Assembly (NCBI RefSeq): GCF_001634365.1
Contig: NZ_CP014580.1
Coordinates: 124,001 to 188,000, forward strand
Direction of reading: 5' to 3'
Length of the DNA: 64,000 nucleotides
From: Paraburkholderia phytofirmans OLGA172
GTDB taxonomy: Bacteria; Pseudomonadota; Gammaproteobacteria; Burkholderiales; Burkholderiaceae
Part shown: positions 26,594-35,572 of the stretch, in pieces
Position numbering within the stretch: position 1 is the first letter of the stretch
Layout: every line of letters starts with the position of its first letter
Program-made: the position numbers and the translations under genes
The notes under the pieces: generated by a model
Seen by the model: only the letters and a program-made list of their open reading frames with translations
Database searches by the model: none
Told to the model about the DNA's origin: nothing

Positions 26594-27678
26594 ATGAAAG
26601 TGAGAATACAGGTAGTCGTTGAAGCCGAAAACGGCGAACCGGAGAAGGTCGAGGAAATCGCGCGGCTGGAGCGCGGTACGCTGCGTCCGGAGGACCTTGG
26701 TCTGACACTCGCGGAGGCGAAAGTGTTGCTACACGGCATGCAGCAGGCCGTGGTCACTGAGCAGATCGCGGAATACCTCGAGCAATTCAAGACCTGTCCG
26801 GACTGCGGTGCGCATCGGACCCGGAAAGGGCACCATCCCCTCGTTTATCGGACCCTGTTCGGGAAATTCAACCTCGTCAGCCCTCGTCTTTACGACTGCC
26901 CCTGCCAAAGCCACGGCCGCCATAGTTCAAGCCCTCTGGTAGAGCTGCTGGGCACGCATTGCGCGCCGGAACTACTGTATCTGGAGACCAGGCTCGCTTC
27001 GCTGATGTCCTATGGGCTGAGCGTTGAGTTGCTGACGGAAGTCCTGCCGATTGCCGAAGAGATCAGCCCCACGTCCGTGCGGCGCCACCTGCAACGCGTT
27101 GCCGGACGGATCGAAGGTGAGTTGGGCGAGGAGCAGGTCCAGTTCATTGAAGGTTGTCCCGGCGATTGGGCGAAACAACCGCCACCGGGGCCACCTTTGA
27201 CGGTCGGCCTGGACGGCGGCTATGTGCATGCCTCGGACCAGAAGTCGAAAACCGAAGGTTGGTTCGAGGTCATCGCCGGCAAGGGTGTCCAGACCGAGGG
27301 CGGCGCCAAGGTGTTTGCATTCGTCAACAAGTACGACACCAAGCCCAAGCGCCGGCTTTACGAGGTACTGAAATCGCAGGGTCTTCAAATGAATCAGCAA
27401 GTCGTGTTTCTGTCGGATGGCGGCGACACCGTGCGTGATCTGCAGCACTATCTCAGCCCGGAATCCGAGCATCTGCTCGACTGGTTCCACATCACCATGC
27501 GCTTGACCGTCATGAGGCATGATGATCAAAGGGATGACGGCGGAACTGAAGGCCGGTGATAAATGTCCGGAAACTGCAACAGGGCTGGTCGATCTGGAGA
27601 AACATCTGGAAAGCGTCAAATGGAATCTCTGGCATGGCAATGTTCCGCACGCCCTGCAACGGATTGATGACCTGGACG
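26594..27678 (+). pseudogene. ISKra4-family transposase, frameshifted and truncated
   Basis: From the ATG at 26594 (MKVRIQVVVEAENGEPEKVE) the frame shows a Cys-type zinc motif (CPDCGAHRTRKGHH) and a catalytic core with PLTVGLDGGYVHASDQK (Asp) and QVVFLSDGGDTVRDLQHYL (Asp). Near 27515, just after DWFHITMRLTVM, the proper sequence jumps to another frame (MIKGMTAELKAGDKC ... DLEKHLESVKWNLWHGNVPH). It is then cut at 27678 by the IS66 end. The uninterrupted frame runs on to 27559 with a wrong tail. The C-terminal third is missing, so the gene is inactive. Confidence 0.85.
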
Positions 27679-27718
27679 GTAAGCGATCAGCGAAGCACGT
27701 CCCTCCCGCAGACTTGAC

Positions 27719-29320
27719 CTAGACGTTTTTTTCGTGCTCCCGCTTGCCCAGCTTCCAGGGTAGCAGCGCCTCGTAGTCGTCGGCGCTCTTTGCGTAGGGC
27801 AGCGCCTTGAACAGATCAGTCAGGTAGCGGTAGATGTCGACGCGATTGGCCTTGCACGACTCAATGAGCGAATAGAGGTTGGCACTCGCTTTCGCCCCGC
27901 CCACCGTGTCCGCGAAGAGCCAGGAGCGGCGGCCTACCGTGAAGGGTCGGATTGAATTTTCGCAAGGGTTATTGTCGATGGGCCACGCTTCGTTCTCGAC
28001 ATAGCGGTTCAGCTTGGGCCACTGCCCGGCCAGGTAATTCAACGCCTTGCCCAGCAAGCCCTTGGGTGCAGTCGTCTCGAGGTGATGATCCAGTAACGCT
28101 TTGATTTGCGCGAGCACCGCGCGGCTATAGCGTCGGCGCAGCCGCGCCCGCCGATGCGGTTTTTCGCTGGCACGCGACTCCGCCGCGTACAGCTTGCCAA
28201 TCAGATGGATGAACTGCGTCGCGGGTTGATGACGGCCACGCGCCTCTTTGGGCAAGACCGCCTCGGCTTCTACGAAGTAGCGGCGGCAATGGGCCCAGCA
28301 TCCTAAATGCACGAGTTCGTTCGCGCTGGCGATCGCGTTATACGGCTCATAGCCATCGGTCATCAGCACGGCGCCACGGCGCATGCCGACCCACAGGTCC
28401 GCTCCCAGCTGTTTGCTGCGCCCGGGCGCATAACTGAACAGCCGCACCGGCGGCCCGCTGCCGTTCATTTGCGCCCACATGTAACTCTTCGTCTGCGGGG
28501 CCCGTCCGGGCTCCTTGAGAACCTGCACCGTGGTCTCGTCGCCAAACACGATCTCGCTGTCCAGCAGATGATCACGCATCAGGTTGATGACGGGCTGCAC
28601 CGCTTCGCCCAGGCGCACCACGCTGGCTGCCAGCGTATTGCGCGAGATATCGCCGCCGAAGCGCCGCAGCAGTGCAGCGATTCGATACAGCGGCAAGCCG
28701 TCCACGAACTTCGAGATGACGAACCACGCCAGCGCCGCTTCAGTGAACAACCCCTTCGGGATGATGCGCGAGCGCGCCGGCGTGGCCTTCATGCCTTGAT
28801 CACAGCTCGGGCACGCATACTTCACGCGCTCATGACGGATCACCCGCACCTGCTGCGGAATGATGTCGAGCTGCTCGCTGACCTCGACGCCGATCTCCAC
28901 CCGCACGCTGCCGTCGTGCGGGCAGATGCGCTCCTCTTCAGAGAGTTCGTAGCGGATCACCTCGCGCGGCAAGGCCGGATCGAGCGGCTTGCGTCCGGAC
29001 TTCTTGCGCCGGTGGCCGGCCACCGGCGTGCTGTCGACTTCGTCTTCCTGAGCCGGGAGCGTCGCCGCCGTCGGCGCCAGCGCTTCCGCCTCGTTCAGGA
29101 ACAGATCACGCTGATCCGCGCTGCGTGCCTCGCTCTTCGCCCCGAACAGCCGGCGCTCGAACGCCTTGAGCTGCTCCTTCAGAAGATCGCGCTCGACCTT
29201 CGTTACCCGCAGTTCGCCACGCAACGCGTCGCGTTCAGCAAGCACCGCATCGCGCTCGGCGATGAGCGCGGCGAGTTCCTCGGCGGTGATCGAAGCGGGT
29301 TGAACAGAAGCGCGTGTCAT
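27719..29320 (-). CDS. tnpC: IS66-family transposase TnpC
   Basis: The 533-residue product starts at the ATG at 29320 (MTRASVQPASITAEELAALI); the frame is open further upstream but without homology. An N-terminal leucine-zipper-like coiled coil (residues about 15-55) precedes a zinc-binding IS66 domain (ERICPHDGSV; KYACPSCDQGMKATPARSRI). The DDE core follows: SEIVFGDETTVQVLKEPGR (Asp), GAVLMTDGYEPYNAIA (Asp) and WPIDNNPCENSIRPFTVGRR (Glu). The C-terminal domain ends LPWKLGKREHEKNV. All landmarks are intact. Confidence 0.93.
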   Translation of the reverse strand: MTRASVQPASITAEELAALIAERDAVLAERDALRGELRVTKVERDLLKEQLKAFERRLFGAKSEARSADQRDLFLNEAEALAPTAATLPAQEDEVDSTPVAGHRRKKSGRKPLDPALPREVIRYELSEEERICPHDGSVRVEIGVEVSEQLDIIPQQVRVIRHERVKYACPSCDQGMKATPARSRIIPKGLFTEAALAWFVISKFVDGLPLYRIAALLRRFGGDISRNTLAASVVRLGEAVQPVINLMRDHLLDSEIVFGDETTVQVLKEPGRAPQTKSYMWAQMNGSGPPVRLFSYAPGRSKQLGADLWVGMRRGAVLMTDGYEPYNAIASANELVHLGCWAHCRRYFVEAEAVLPKEARGRHQPATQFIHLIGKLYAAESRASEKPHRRARLRRRYSRAVLAQIKALLDHHLETTAPKGLLGKALNYLAGQWPKLNRYVENEAWPIDNNPCENSIRPFTVGRRSWLFADTVGGAKASANLYSLIESCKANRVDIYRYLTDLFKALPYAKSADDYEALLPWKLGKREHEKNV

Positions 29321-29417
29321 GGCGTAACCATAGCGAATCCCGAGGCGCCGTGGGTTTACGTAAATTTGTAACGTCGCCGTCCTCTGTCGCGTCTGAGCTA
29401 CACCCCAGCGAACGCCA

Positions 29418-29768
29418 TCAGCTGACACGGGCATAGTGCCGCGCCGGATGCTTGCGTATCGCCGCCAGGTCGATGCCCTCAAGAAGCCAATGAAGTTGCT
29501 CTACCGTCAGCTCAAGTACGGCCGCTTCGCGTGGCCATATAAAACGGTCAGCCTCGAGGCGCTTCAACATGAGCCAGAAGCCGTTGCGCTCCCACATGAG
29601 TAACTTGATGCGATCGGCCCGCCGGTTGCGAAACACATAGACGGCCCGGGCGAACGGATCGAGTCCCAGCGCCTGCTCAACCAGGGCCGACAGACCCGTG
29701 ATGCTCTTGCGGAAATCCACGGCGTCGCGATGGACGTACACCTTCAGGTCAGCGTCGAGCCGGAACAT
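29418..29768 (-). CDS. tnpB: IS66 Orf2 protein TnpB
   Basis: This 116-residue protein has the conserved IS66 Orf2 signature: YVHRDAVDFRKSITGLSALV, then FARAVYVFRNRRADRIKLLM and ERNGFWLMLKRLEADRFIWP. It is required for transposition by IS66 elements, though its biochemical role is unclear. The start overlaps the end of tnpA by about 20 bases and tnpC follows after about 100 bases, which is the usual order. Confidence 0.93.
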   Translation of the reverse strand: MFRLDADLKVYVHRDAVDFRKSITGLSALVEQALGLDPFARAVYVFRNRRADRIKLLMWERNGFWLMLKRLEADRFIWPREAAVLELTVEQLHWLLEGIDLAAIRKHPARHYARVS

Positions 29769-30252
29769 CGCAGCGCCCCAGCGTTTCGATCATCACCGAC
29801 ACCAGCGTCGCGTCCTGTCCGGCACACTCGAGCCTGAGCGTGATGCCGTTGGGCAACTCCGCCATCAGTCTCGATGGCGCCGGCGTGTATGGCAATGCAC
29901 GGTCAGGCTCTGGGCGCGTCGGCGCGAGCGTGACATGCTCAGGCTTCGTGTGGACGCTCTCGATTCGGTCCACCGCGACGACCGGCACAAACGCCGGCAT
30001 CGCGCTTCCTGTCACGGTCGTCGCAACGTGCCCGCCTTGCTCCTGCTGATGCTGGCTGATCCATTTGCGCAGCAGGTTCGCATTCAACTTGTGCTCCAGC
30101 GCCATCCTTGCAACCGATACGCCAGGCTGCAAGCACGCCTGTACCAGTTCACGCTTGGCCTGTGGATCGAAGCGCCGGCGGCGCCCGCCTCGCTCAAAGC
30201 CTGCTACCAGGCGCTCGTTCAGATCGCTGCTGTCTGCTGCCATAGTGTCCAC
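29749..30252 (-). CDS. tnpA: IS66 Orf1 protein TnpA (helix-turn-helix)
   Basis: The frame gives 167 residues from the ATG at 30252; a second ATG at 30243 is also possible. An N-terminal helix-turn-helix of the IS3/IS66 Orf1 type is visible (FDPQAKRELVQACLQPGVSV, then ARMALEHKLNANLLRKWISQ). The C-terminal PNGITLRLECAGQDATLVSV is typical of IS66 Orf1. It is the first gene of the IS66 operon, and its promoter lies between 30253 and the element end at 30325. Confidence 0.88.
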   Translation of the reverse strand: MDTMAADSSDLNERLVAGFERGGRRRRFDPQAKRELVQACLQPGVSVARMALEHKLNANLLRKWISQHQQEQGGHVATTVTGSAMPAFVPVVAVDRIESVHTKPEHVTLAPTRPEPDRALPYTPAPSRLMAELPNGITLRLECAGQDATLVSVMIETLGRCDVPARR

Positions 30253-30326
30253 CTCCGATTTAAGTGGACACTATCGTCGCCTCTCCGGGCGCGTGGCGAT
30301 AGGGCGTCAATGAACGATCGCTTACG

Positions 30327-30728
30327 GTGCTTGAACACGCGGCGCGCGCCCGCTTTATGCCGGCTGCCCTGCTGCGCCGTGGCTGGCGCGCGGGTGAGGA
30401 CACGCTCGCACTGCTAGCGAGCTTGCCGCAGGATCTGTCCCGGCTGCTGCGGGCGGCGCGCCGGGGAAAACTCGAAATCCACGTCGACGTGCCGCGCCTC
30501 GCGCGGGTGAGCAATCGGCTAGACCGCGCGGCCAGCCGGCTGACGATCGGCATTTTAGTCGCCGCTTTAGTCATCGGCTCGTCCATTGTGATGACCGTGT
30601 CCGGCGGACCGACATTGCTGGGCCTGCCGCTGTTCGGGCTGCTGGGCTTTGGCGGCGCGGTCGTGGGCGGCGTCTGGTTAGTACTGTCGGCATGGAAGTC
30701 CAGTCGGGGGAGTGACGATGGCGCGTGA
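30327..30728 (+). pseudogene. UbiB/AarF-like kinase, C-terminal remnant
   Basis: The frame opens right at the IS66 end and reads VLEHAARARFMPAALLRRGW through LEIHVDVPRLARVSNRLDRA. It closes with two hydrophobic segments (LTIGILVAALVIGSSIVMTV and LGLPLFGLLGFGGAVVGGVW). This is the C-terminus of an ABC1/UbiB-type atypical kinase with its two terminal transmembrane helices. About 130 of some 520-560 residues remain and the kinase core is absent. A first ATG would only be 10 codons in, so any product is a membrane fragment. Confidence 0.75.
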
Positions 30729-30764
30729 AGTGGACACCGGCGCAGCTTGTCGCCCAGGATGAAG

Positions 30765-30778
30765 TTGATTTGTATCAA
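30765..30778. promoter_or_regulatory. FNR/ANR box upstream of acyl-CoA synthetase
   Basis: TTGATTTGTATCAA matches the TTGAT-N4-ATCAA consensus exactly and is identical to the box at 60333. It lies 119 bases before the ATG at 30897. The hexamer 21 bases downstream (CGAGAT) is a weak -10, so the start of transcription is uncertain. Confidence 0.7.
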
Positions 30779-30896
30779 GGTGCCCAATGGCTCGGGGTGC
30801 GAGATTGACCGTGCGAACGGCGACGCCAATGGGCGGCCCTCAGTCCCGCGAATTGTGAAAGTGGAACGGCACGTCACTATCGATCTTACTCATGTA

Positions 30897-32732
30897 ATGG
30901 CAACCGAACTCGAATCCGCAGAATTGTCCGATCTCTCCTCCGTTCGTACGCTCCCCGCGCTTTTTGCCTGGCGCGTAGCCCGAACCCCGCGGGCCGAGGC
31001 ATATCGGCAATACGATGAAGCGACCGCGCAGTGGACCAGTTTCACATGGCACGATGTGGGTGAGCGCGTCGCGCGCCTTGCAACCTCGCTTTCACGTCTG
31101 GCGTTACCGCGTGGCGCGCGGATTGCCATCCTGCTACCCAACGGACTGCATTGCGTTTGCCTCGATCAGGCGGCGCTTGCCCTTGGGTGTATCCCCGTGC
31201 CGATGCATGCACTCGATAATCCCGCCAGCATTGCTTATATCCTGAGCGACAGCGATGCGTCGTTGTTGGTGGCGGCCTCGGATAGTCAATGGCAGGCCAT
31301 TGCCAGCACGGGTGTTTCTCTGCCGTCCTTGCTGCAAGTGGTGGTGCTCGTGAGGGAGCCGCCGGACGAGGCGATGACCGGTGACTTGCCGGTGCTAACC
31401 ATGGAAGAATGGCTATCCAGCGCTACCGCCACTGCACCGGGTCAAGATGTCCAGCATGTCGCTCCGGATGAGCTTGCCGCATTGGTTTATACGTCTGGCA
31501 CGACAGGCAAGCCAAAGGGTGTAATGCTCACCCATGATAACGTCGTATCGAACGTCAAGGCCGCGCTGCAACGGATTGCTCCCCAGCAGAATGACGTCTT
31601 CCTGTCATTCCTGCCTCTGTCACATACATTCGAACGAACAGCCGGGTACTACCTGCCGATTGCAGCAGGTTGCTGCGTGGCGTTTGCGCGCTCGGCGAGG
31701 CAGCTACCGGAGGACCTCAAGACAGTAAAACCAACGATCCTGATCTCGGTGCCGCGCATTTATGAACGTGTGTTTGCCGGTATCGAAGCCTCGTTGGCGA
31801 AGTCCACAGTGAAGTCCTGGTTATTTGAGGCCGCACAAGCGGTGGGCTGGCGTCGATTTGTTCGCACGCGGGGACTCGCGGATGGAAGTGCCACGCAGGC
31901 GATCGTGGACGTGTGTGCCTGGCCTTTGTTTAATGCTTTGGTCGCGCAGACGGTGCAGCGTCAATTTGGCGGGCGGCTGCGCCTTGCCGTGAGTGGCGGG
32001 GCCCCATTGTCGCAGCAGATTGCGCGCTGCTTCCTCGGTCTGGGCGTCCCGATCATCCAGGGTTACGGGATGACCGAAACATCTCCCGTTGTGGCGGTCA
32101 ACACGCTTCAGGACAACGATCCTGCGACGGTGGGTCGTCCCCTCCCAGGGGTTGAAGTGCGCATCGGTGAAAACAAGGAACTGCAGGTTCGTGGCCCCAA
32201 CGTCATGCGCGGTTATTGGAAACGTGAAGACGATACCGCCAAAGCGTTTATCGACGGCTGGTTGCACACGGGCGATCAGGCAACCATTGAAGCCGGTCGT
32301 ATTCGCATATTGGGTCGCGTTAAGGAAATCATCGTCACGTCGACCGGCGAGAAAATTGCACCGGTCGATCTGGAGCTGGCCATCATGGCAGACACCTCAT
32401 TCGAGCAGGCTTACGCATTTGGTGACAACCGCCAGTTCATCAGTTGCGCTGTTGTTCTTACCAACGCCTATTGGAGTCAATTGACCGCCACTCTGGAACT
32501 TGACCCAACGGATCAGGCCAGCTTGAATTCTCCCGCAGCGCAAGAAGCCGTCTATACGCGCATCCAGAAACTGACACGCAACTTTCCCTACTACGCACAG
32601 CCGCGTGCAGTCATCCTGTCGCGTGAACCATGGACGATCGAGAATACATTGTTGACCCCGACCTTAAAGCTCAAACGAAACAACCTGGCGGCGCATTTTG
32701 CCAAAGAAATTGATCTGATTTATCAGCATTAA
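30897..32732 (+). CDS. Long-chain acyl-CoA synthetase
   Basis: The start is taken at the ATG at 30897 (MATELESAELSDLSSVRTLP), giving 611 residues. The frame is open upstream only through the regulatory region that holds an ANR box. Adenylate-forming motifs in order are AALVYTSGTTGKPKGVMLTH, PLSHTFERTAGYYLP, PIIQGYGMTETSPVVAVNTL, DGWLHTGDQATIEAGRIRI, GRVKEIIVTSTGEKIAPVDL, and the terminal TPTLKLKRNNL with the expected Lys. This is the FAA1/FadD15-like branch that activates long-chain fatty acids at the membrane. It may feed acyl-CoA to the PHA or lipid functions further right, which is inference. Confidence 0.9.
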   Translation: MATELESAELSDLSSVRTLPALFAWRVARTPRAEAYRQYDEATAQWTSFTWHDVGERVARLATSLSRLALPRGARIAILLPNGLHCVCLDQAALALGCIPVPMHALDNPASIAYILSDSDASLLVAASDSQWQAIASTGVSLPSLLQVVVLVREPPDEAMTGDLPVLTMEEWLSSATATAPGQDVQHVAPDELAALVYTSGTTGKPKGVMLTHDNVVSNVKAALQRIAPQQNDVFLSFLPLSHTFERTAGYYLPIAAGCCVAFARSARQLPEDLKTVKPTILISVPRIYERVFAGIEASLAKSTVKSWLFEAAQAVGWRRFVRTRGLADGSATQAIVDVCAWPLFNALVAQTVQRQFGGRLRLAVSGGAPLSQQIARCFLGLGVPIIQGYGMTETSPVVAVNTLQDNDPATVGRPLPGVEVRIGENKELQVRGPNVMRGYWKREDDTAKAFIDGWLHTGDQATIEAGRIRILGRVKEIIVTSTGEKIAPVDLELAIMADTSFEQAYAFGDNRQFISCAVVLTNAYWSQLTATLELDPTDQASLNSPAAQEAVYTRIQKLTRNFPYYAQPRAVILSREPWTIENTLLTPTLKLKRNNLAAHFAKEIDLIYQH

Positions 32733-33136
32733 ACCTACAACCGCCCCCCTGCGGCGCCGCCTTGCTGCAGAAGAGCTGGGCGCCAAGCTCGCGCAGGCTG
32801 TTCCACTTCTGGCAGAAGTCCGCCGAGCAACGTCTAGATTTTTCATCGTCGCACGGAGGCGCGCCGTTATCCGGTGCGTCTGCCTCAACGGCCTGCCCTG
32901 TCAGGCATATCCGTCCTCTTTCCCCGGGATGTCCGCTTCACGGACTCCCGCTCACGTCCGCATGTCTTGTAGGACAACACTGACACACACATCGGATGTC
33001 TTACGCGAAGCTCAGCGCCACCTGATTTGCGTCCTCGCGAGTGTGACCAATACTGAACTCATGGGAACGCAACTTCGTTGACAGGCGTTGCCAATGCACA
33101 CCGCACCGTCACCGGACTTCTCGGGGGAGAACGATC
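32733..33136. other. Intergenic stretch without a recognisable gene
   Basis: I see no gene-like frame with a ribosome-binding site and no clear ANR box. The segment separates the acyl-CoA synthetase from a pair of small genes. The only landmark is GGGGGAGAACGATC just before the start at 33137, a usable ribosome-binding site. Confidence 0.55.
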
Positions 33137-33364
33137 ATGTCGAACCAGCCCGCCTTCGGCCGCCCGGCCCTCACGACCACGGCCATGCGCGAGGCCAGTT
33201 CCGGGTGCGCCGAACTCGATGAAATACTAGCGCTCGCCCGCGAAGCAGGCATGTTGATCACGCTCGACGGACAGATCGGCCGGGAGAAATACCAGAGCAT
33301 CGCGGGTTCTCTCGCGTCGTTCGAGCGGTTCGCTGAAGCCCTGCGCATGGCCGTGGCCGCTTGA
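33137..33364 (+). CDS. Small conserved-looking hypothetical protein
   Basis: This 75-residue protein (MSNQPAFGRPALTTTAMREA) is preceded by GGGGAGAACGATC. The centre is acidic and helical (CAELDEILALAREAGMLITL) and no known domain is recognised. It sits 31 bases ahead of another small gene in the same direction, so the two probably share a transcript. Position at the edge of the low-oxygen cluster suggests a stress-related role, but the sequence itself shows no function. Confidence 0.6.
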   Translation: MSNQPAFGRPALTTTAMREASSGCAELDEILALAREAGMLITLDGQIGREKYQSIAGSLASFERFAEALRMAVAA

Positions 33365-33395
33365 CGCCACGGCGACGAAGTTGAAGGAGACGCAA

Positions 33396-33641
33396 ATGAA
33401 AATTGGAGAACAGTCCCTGCGTTGGCTGGTAGAAAAATGGCTGGCGCCGGCTGCGACGCCGGTTCATGTCACGCGCACCAGGTGGATGCACGCCAGTCAA
33501 ACGCGCAGTGTGCGCGTCGAGACGATTCGCAAGGATGGTCCGGTCGCAATTTTCTTTTTCCAGCACGAGGATGGCGCGTGGTGCGTGTTTCCGCCAGCGG
33601 CCGCGCGCTTGACGATACGAGCTAACGCATGCTCGCCATGA
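33396..33641 (+). CDS. Small basic hypothetical protein
   Basis: The ATG at 33396 has a good ribosome-binding site (GAAGGAGACGCAA) and gives 81 residues, MKIGEQSLRWLVEKWLAPAA onward. A beta-rich middle (TRSVRVETIRKDGPVAIFFF) and the phrase QHEDGAWCVFPPAA are the only features. I do not recognise the family. It follows the 33137 gene closely. Confidence 0.6.
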   Translation: MKIGEQSLRWLVEKWLAPAATPVHVTRTRWMHASQTRSVRVETIRKDGPVAIFFFQHEDGAWCVFPPAAARLTIRANACSP

Positions 33642-33787
33642 GCAGTTGGAAAACCGCGCCCCCCACGCATTTGAAGATGCGCTCATAAAGCGACATTTCT
33701 CGGCGCAGCCTGAACGGTCACCGGATCGAGAATCGGCTGTCACTTTGGGTGTCGAGGCGTCGACCCCGCGCGGCTTCCCGTCACCCC

Positions 33788-34438
33788 TTACTCGACCGTC
33801 AGATTGTCGATGACCGCATGCACGCCGGGTGCCGACCACGCTGCGCCCCGAGCGGCCGATCGCTCCGCATACGAGCCCACCTTGCCCGTCAGCGTGACGA
33901 CGCCCTGATGCGCGGTGACCCCGATGTGATTCGCTTCGTGCTCGGCATGGCGTTGCAAGGCCTTGCTGATCTTCTCGCCAATGTCGTCCGCGGCCCTGTC
34001 CCCGCCCAAGTCGATCAGATTCGAGACGCCCGTGACGCCGCGCATGTGGCTGATCGTGCGTGTGGCCACGTGCCGCTGGAACGCCCTGTCGACCTCGCCA
34101 CGCAAGGTTACCCAGCCCTTCTCGACTTGCACCTGAACCGAGGCCTCCGGCAGTCCGACGATCCATTTCAGCATCGAGCGAACTGCGTTGGCAATCTCTT
34201 CGTCCGTTCGAATATCGCCGTGCGGCAGTCGAATGTTCATTTCAACAACCACCGCCTTGACGCCGGCGACCCGTTGCGCCGCCTTCTCCGCGGCCAGCTT
34301 TTCGGCATAGCTGGCCGGATGCCCCGACAGCGTGACAACCCGCTCCCTCACTTCGACGCCGATATCCGTCACATTGACCGCCGGATCCCATGCGAGCTCC
34401 TCTTCGACTTCCTGCTGCAGTTGCTGGTCCGTCTTCAT
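33788..34438 (-). CDS. Triple-BON-domain protein
   Basis: This 216-residue protein is built of three BON repeats (about residues 1-70, 76-145 and 148-216). Each has the pattern of a short helix, a 'V-turn-G-V-V-T-L-G' strand and a conserved Gly: RVVTLSGHPASYAEKLAAEK, GWVTLRGEVDRAFQRHVATR, GVVTLTGKVGSYAERSAARG. BON domains bind phospholipid or other ligands in the envelope (OsmY and Kbp are relatives), but no signal peptide is seen here. A same-length paralogue is at 62815-63465. A weak ANR-like site with a well-spaced -10 lies upstream (34636-34649). Confidence 0.88.
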   Translation of the reverse strand: MKTDQQLQQEVEEELAWDPAVNVTDIGVEVRERVVTLSGHPASYAEKLAAEKAAQRVAGVKAVVVEMNIRLPHGDIRTDEEIANAVRSMLKWIVGLPEASVQVQVEKGWVTLRGEVDRAFQRHVATRTISHMRGVTGVSNLIDLGGDRAADDIGEKISKALQRHAEHEANHIGVTAHQGVVTLTGKVGSYAERSAARGAAWSAPGVHAVIDNLTVE

Positions 34439-34635
34439 CGCACTCTCCTGTCATTTCCACATGGTCACGCTACTCACTTGCGTCGCACGTATCACCTGCG
34501 GTTTCGCTGCGGCTTATGCTTCTGGTCGAAACAGCGAAAGGAAAACTCCGCTCAATTGAATGAGATCGGCTTTCCGGCTCCAGCGGGTTTGCGCGGGTCG
34601 CATGGACTACGTTATCGCTGCGGCCGAGCGACTGT

Positions 34636-34649
34636 CTGATATGAGTCAA
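34636..34649. promoter_or_regulatory. Weak ANR-like site upstream of BON gene
   Basis: On the minus strand this reads TTGACTCATATCAG, two changes from TTGAT-N4-ATCAA. The hexamer TAACGT (34609-34614) lies 21 bases downstream towards the BON gene, the class II spacing seen at the better sites. Confidence 0.4.
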
Positions 34650-34709
34650 GGTTTCACGCTCCAGCAGCGATAAAGGTCCACTGGTCGCGAACCCGGCGCC
34701 ACGCGTGGC

Positions 34710-34723
34710 TTGATTGAGATCAA
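34710..34723. promoter_or_regulatory. FNR/ANR box upstream of nitroreductase
   Basis: TTGATTGAGATCAA is an exact consensus match. A -10-like TATCGT (34745-34750) begins 21 bases after the box, as in class II FNR promoters. The gene starts at 34802. Confidence 0.78.
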
Positions 34724-34801
34724 GGGGTACGCTAGCGAGCGAACTATCGTGAAGATAGCAATGCGCCAACCGGATACATGGGACGTTGAGAGGAGTTTGA
34801 G

Positions 34802-35464
34802 ATGACCAAGATGCAATTTCTGACCTACGAAGTTCTGCCTGATGCACGGCCCGAATCAGCCGAGGGCACTGCGCCAAAAACCATCGCGCTGCCACAGCCC
34901 GACCAGCGCTCAGGTCTGCCGCTCATGACCGCTCTGTCGTTTCGATCAAGTACCCGTGAATTCGCACCGACCCCGCTGTCAATGGACACGCTCGGAGAAT
35001 TGCTGTGGGCTGCGGACGGCGTCAACCGTCCAGTCAGCGGCGGACGCACCGCGCCATCGCCGCATGCCTTTAACGAAATCGACATCTATGTGGCGCTGCC
35101 CAATGGAGTCTATCGTTACGATGCGCCCAACCATCAACTGCTGCTCAAGCACGCCATCGATGCGCGCAATCTGACCGGCTATCAGGATTTCGTCGGCAAG
35201 GCGCCGCTCGACCTGGTGTATGTGGTCCGGACGTCCAGTCTGCAGGAGATGCCGCAGCAACAGCGCGAACGGTTTTCTGCCGTCACCGCTGGCGCGATTG
35301 CGCAGAACGTAGCGCTCTATTGCGCGTCAACCGGGCTTGTCAATGTGATCCGCGGCTGGATCAATCATCAGCTCCTCGCCGATGCGTTGCGGCTCAATGA
35401 GGATGAACTGCCGATCCTCGCGCAAACCGTTGGCTTGCCGAGCCCGCAGCACGCTCGAGATTGA
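34802..35464 (+). CDS. Nitroreductase family protein (SagB-type)
   Basis: This 220-residue FMN-dependent oxidoreductase-like protein has the SagB/ThcOx-type landmarks ALSFRSSTREFAPTPLSMDT, ELLWAADGVNRPVSGGRTAP, SPHAFNEIDIYVALPNGVYR and a C-terminal ALYCASTGLVNVIRGWINHQ. Stand-alone members reduce quinone, nitro or azole-type substrates with NAD(P)H; the substrate here is unknown. An exact ANR box with a good -10 precedes it, so it is probably induced at low oxygen. No cyclodehydratase partner is nearby, so a peptide-modification role is unlikely. Confidence 0.85.
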   Translation: MTKMQFLTYEVLPDARPESAEGTAPKTIALPQPDQRSGLPLMTALSFRSSTREFAPTPLSMDTLGELLWAADGVNRPVSGGRTAPSPHAFNEIDIYVALPNGVYRYDAPNHQLLLKHAIDARNLTGYQDFVGKAPLDLVYVVRTSSLQEMPQQQRERFSAVTAGAIAQNVALYCASTGLVNVIRGWINHQLLADALRLNEDELPILAQTVGLPSPQHARD

Positions 35465-35572
35465 GGTTTGGAGGCCGTCTGGAGGCCTTTGGAATGGCCA
35501 ACCCAAGATCCAGCGGGATGGCCTTCGACAGCCAGGGTGCGCAGCCCGAACGCGCACCCTGCCCCCGTTTAT

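Larger units (their letters stand above)
27679..30325. mobile_element. Complete IS66-family insertion sequence (about 2.65 kb)
   Basis: Both ends start GTAAGCGATC (27679 on the plus strand, and the reverse complement ending at 30325), the hallmark of IS66 termini. Inside are the three standard genes, all on the minus strand. The flanking 8-mers (CCTGGACG and GGTGCTTG) differ. The left flank is an ISKra4 transposase and the right flank a ubiB-like gene, so sequence has been lost beside the element since insertion. Confidence 0.88.

Noticed and set aside
28307..29371. Plus-strand open frame of 354 codons inside IS66
   Set aside because: It is antisense to tnpC, which has all IS66 motifs; the antisense product has none.
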